Under the pieces are notes generated by a model, which was not told the DNA's origin, did no database searches, and saw only the letters and a program-made list of their open reading frames with translations. From Anaerolineaceae bacterium (GTDB lineage Bacteria; Chloroflexota; Anaerolineae; Anaerolineales; Villigracilaceae): DNA of 6,130 bases. Positions 5,191-6,130 of the stretch are shown one piece after another. A program made the position numbers and the translations under genes. Within the stretch, counting starts at the first letter, position 1, and every line of letters starts with the position of its first letter. The stretch lies in contig VFKQ01000259.1 of the NCBI GenBank assembly GCA_009885445.1, forward strand, positions 1 to 6,130, read 5' to 3'.

Positions 5191-6130
5191 TATTGGCTTG
5201 CCTTCCCCGCCCCACCATGCTGACTCCCCGTCTCGGCCTTCTTCAATTCTTTCATTTCATTCGCCTCGATAGGGTCCAACACGCGGCGGACTTGCGAGTT
5301 GCCCTCCTGTTCGCTGACGATGCCGCGCTCCTCGAGCACGTCCATCAGGCGCGAGGCGCGGGTGTAACCGATGCGCAGTTTGCGTTGCAGCATCGAGACG
5401 GAGGCCTTGCCTTCTTTGCGGATGATATCAATCGAATCTTTCAAGAGCGGGTCTTCCGTCGCGGCGGGACTCATGTCTTCCCACAGCGCGGTTTGTTTGA
5501 GCGGGACGCCGCTCGGCACGGGCGCGTCCACGGGGCCGCCGGGCTGTGAGTAGGGACTGCCGCTCACTTGCGCGCGCCAGAACTCGACGAGATGTTGAAT
5601 TTCATGGTCTGAGACGAACACGCCTTGCAAGCGCGCGGGCGAAGGCGCTTCGGGCGATTGATAGAGCATATCGCCGCGGCCCAGCAATCTTTCGGCGCCG
5701 GGCTGGTCGAGGATGACGCGGCTGTCGGTGTTGGACGAAACCGCGAAGGCGATGCGCGCCGGGAAGTTGGCTTTGATGAGTCCTGTGACCACGTCCACGG
5801 AGGGACGTTGGGTGGCGAGAATTAAATGGATTCCAGTGGCACGCGCGAGTTGGGCGAGACGAGTAATCGTCTTTTCGGTTTCATCGGGGGCAATCATCAT
5901 CAGGTCAGCGAGTTCGTCAATCACCACCACCAGGTATGGAAGTTTCCTCGTCCCTTGCGCGGTGATGCGCGCGTTGTAATCAATGATGTTGCGTGCGCCG
6001 ATGCGCGCGAACTCGTGATAACGCTTGTCCATTTCGCGCGTCATCCATTGCAACGCGCCGATGACGCGCTCCATTTCCACGACCACCGGCGCGAGCAAAT
6101 GCGGCACGCCGTTGTAACCGGTCAACTCCA
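5190..6130 (-). CDS. ftsK: FtsK/SpoIIIE DNA translocase, C-terminal part (5' partial)
   Basis: This is the C-terminal part of the septal DNA pump that moves chromosome ends apart at division. The frame is open to the right edge (Val-Glu-Leu precede TGYNG), so TTG 6125 is not the true start, and the membrane domain and Walker A lie outside the window. Counting from that TTG, visible parts are YNGVPHLLAPVV (4-15), REMDKRYHEFA (30-40), Walker B LVVVIDELADLM (65-76), ATQRPSVDVVTGLIKANFP (104-122), the sensor-like SSNTDSRVILDQPGAERLLGRGDML (130-154) and a Pro/Gly linker (about 188-215). After these comes the gamma winged helix (about 228-284, with DIIRKEGKASVSMLQRKLRIGYTRASRLMD), which in relatives reads KOPS/SRS-type polar DNA motifs. 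The tail (285-311) is charged then Gly/Ser-rich. The gene converges on the cassette and shares its stop with the 5137-5190 hairpin. Confidence 0.95.
   Translation of the reverse strand, partial: ELTGYNGVPHLLAPVVVEMERVIGALQWMTREMDKRYHEFARIGARNIIDYNARITAQGTRKLPYLVVVIDELADLMMIAPDETEKTITRLAQLARATGIHLILATQRPSVDVVTGLIKANFPARIAFAVSSNTDSRVILDQPGAERLLGRGDMLYQSPEAPSPARLQGVFVSDHEIQHLVEFWRAQVSGSPYSQPGGPVDAPVPSGVPLKQTALWEDMSPAATEDPLLKDSIDIIRKEGKASVSMLQRKLRIGYTRASRLMDVLEERGIVSEQEGNSQVRRVLDPIEANEMKELKKAETGSQHGGAGKASQ

Noticed and set aside
6123..6125. TTG 6125 as the start of a short FtsK-like protein
   Set aside because: The frame stays open to the window edge with family-typical residues (Val-Glu-Leu), and the product would lack Walker A. 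The gene simply continues outside.

Overview
This window looks like ordinary chromosome from a moderately GC-rich, free-living bacterium, most likely a member of the Chloroflexota (Anaerolineae-like). That assignment is an inference. It rests on the fused-type 2-oxoacid dehydrogenase E1, the archaeal-style bifunctional PGI/PMI, the mix of GTG/TTG/ATG starts, and the many small inverted-repeat elements between genes. No rRNA, tRNA, CRISPR array or transposase was seen.

Layout: (1) 1-1259 (+) is the 3' part of a 2-oxoacid dehydrogenase E1 whose alpha and beta parts are fused in one chain; it is cut by the left edge. A small two-helix membrane protein (1271-1600) follows, with its ribosome site touching the E1 stop codon. 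(2) 1601-1743 carries a 9-nt-periodic inverted repeat. (3) 1744-2820 (+) is a bifunctional phosphoglucose/phosphomannose isomerase. (4) 2821-2946 carries a second, interrupted copy of the same kind of inverted repeat. (5) 2947-4095 (+) is a creatininase-family amidohydrolase with an extra, degenerate creatininase-like half at its N-terminus. (6) 4096-5036 (+) is a small accessory cassette: a DUF4258 protein and a YgiT-type zinc-finger protein, tightly coupled like a toxin-antitoxin pair, then a DUF2442 protein. The first two genes are clearly AT-richer than their neighbours. (7) 5033-5131 is a second, diverged copy of the last ~95 bases of the creatininase gene, so the cassette lies between direct repeats of a gene 3' end. 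(8) 5137-5190 is a long near-perfect hairpin between convergent genes. (9) 5190-6130 (-) is the C-terminal part of an FtsK/SpoIIIE DNA translocase, cut by the right edge.

The metabolic genes do not form an obvious pathway. The most informative feature is the creatininase/cassette region. It records either a cassette that inserted at a gene 3' end and left duplicated ends (attachment-site-like), or a tandem creatininase paralogue that was almost entirely replaced by the cassette. The unusual domain structure of the creatininase is the second point of interest.
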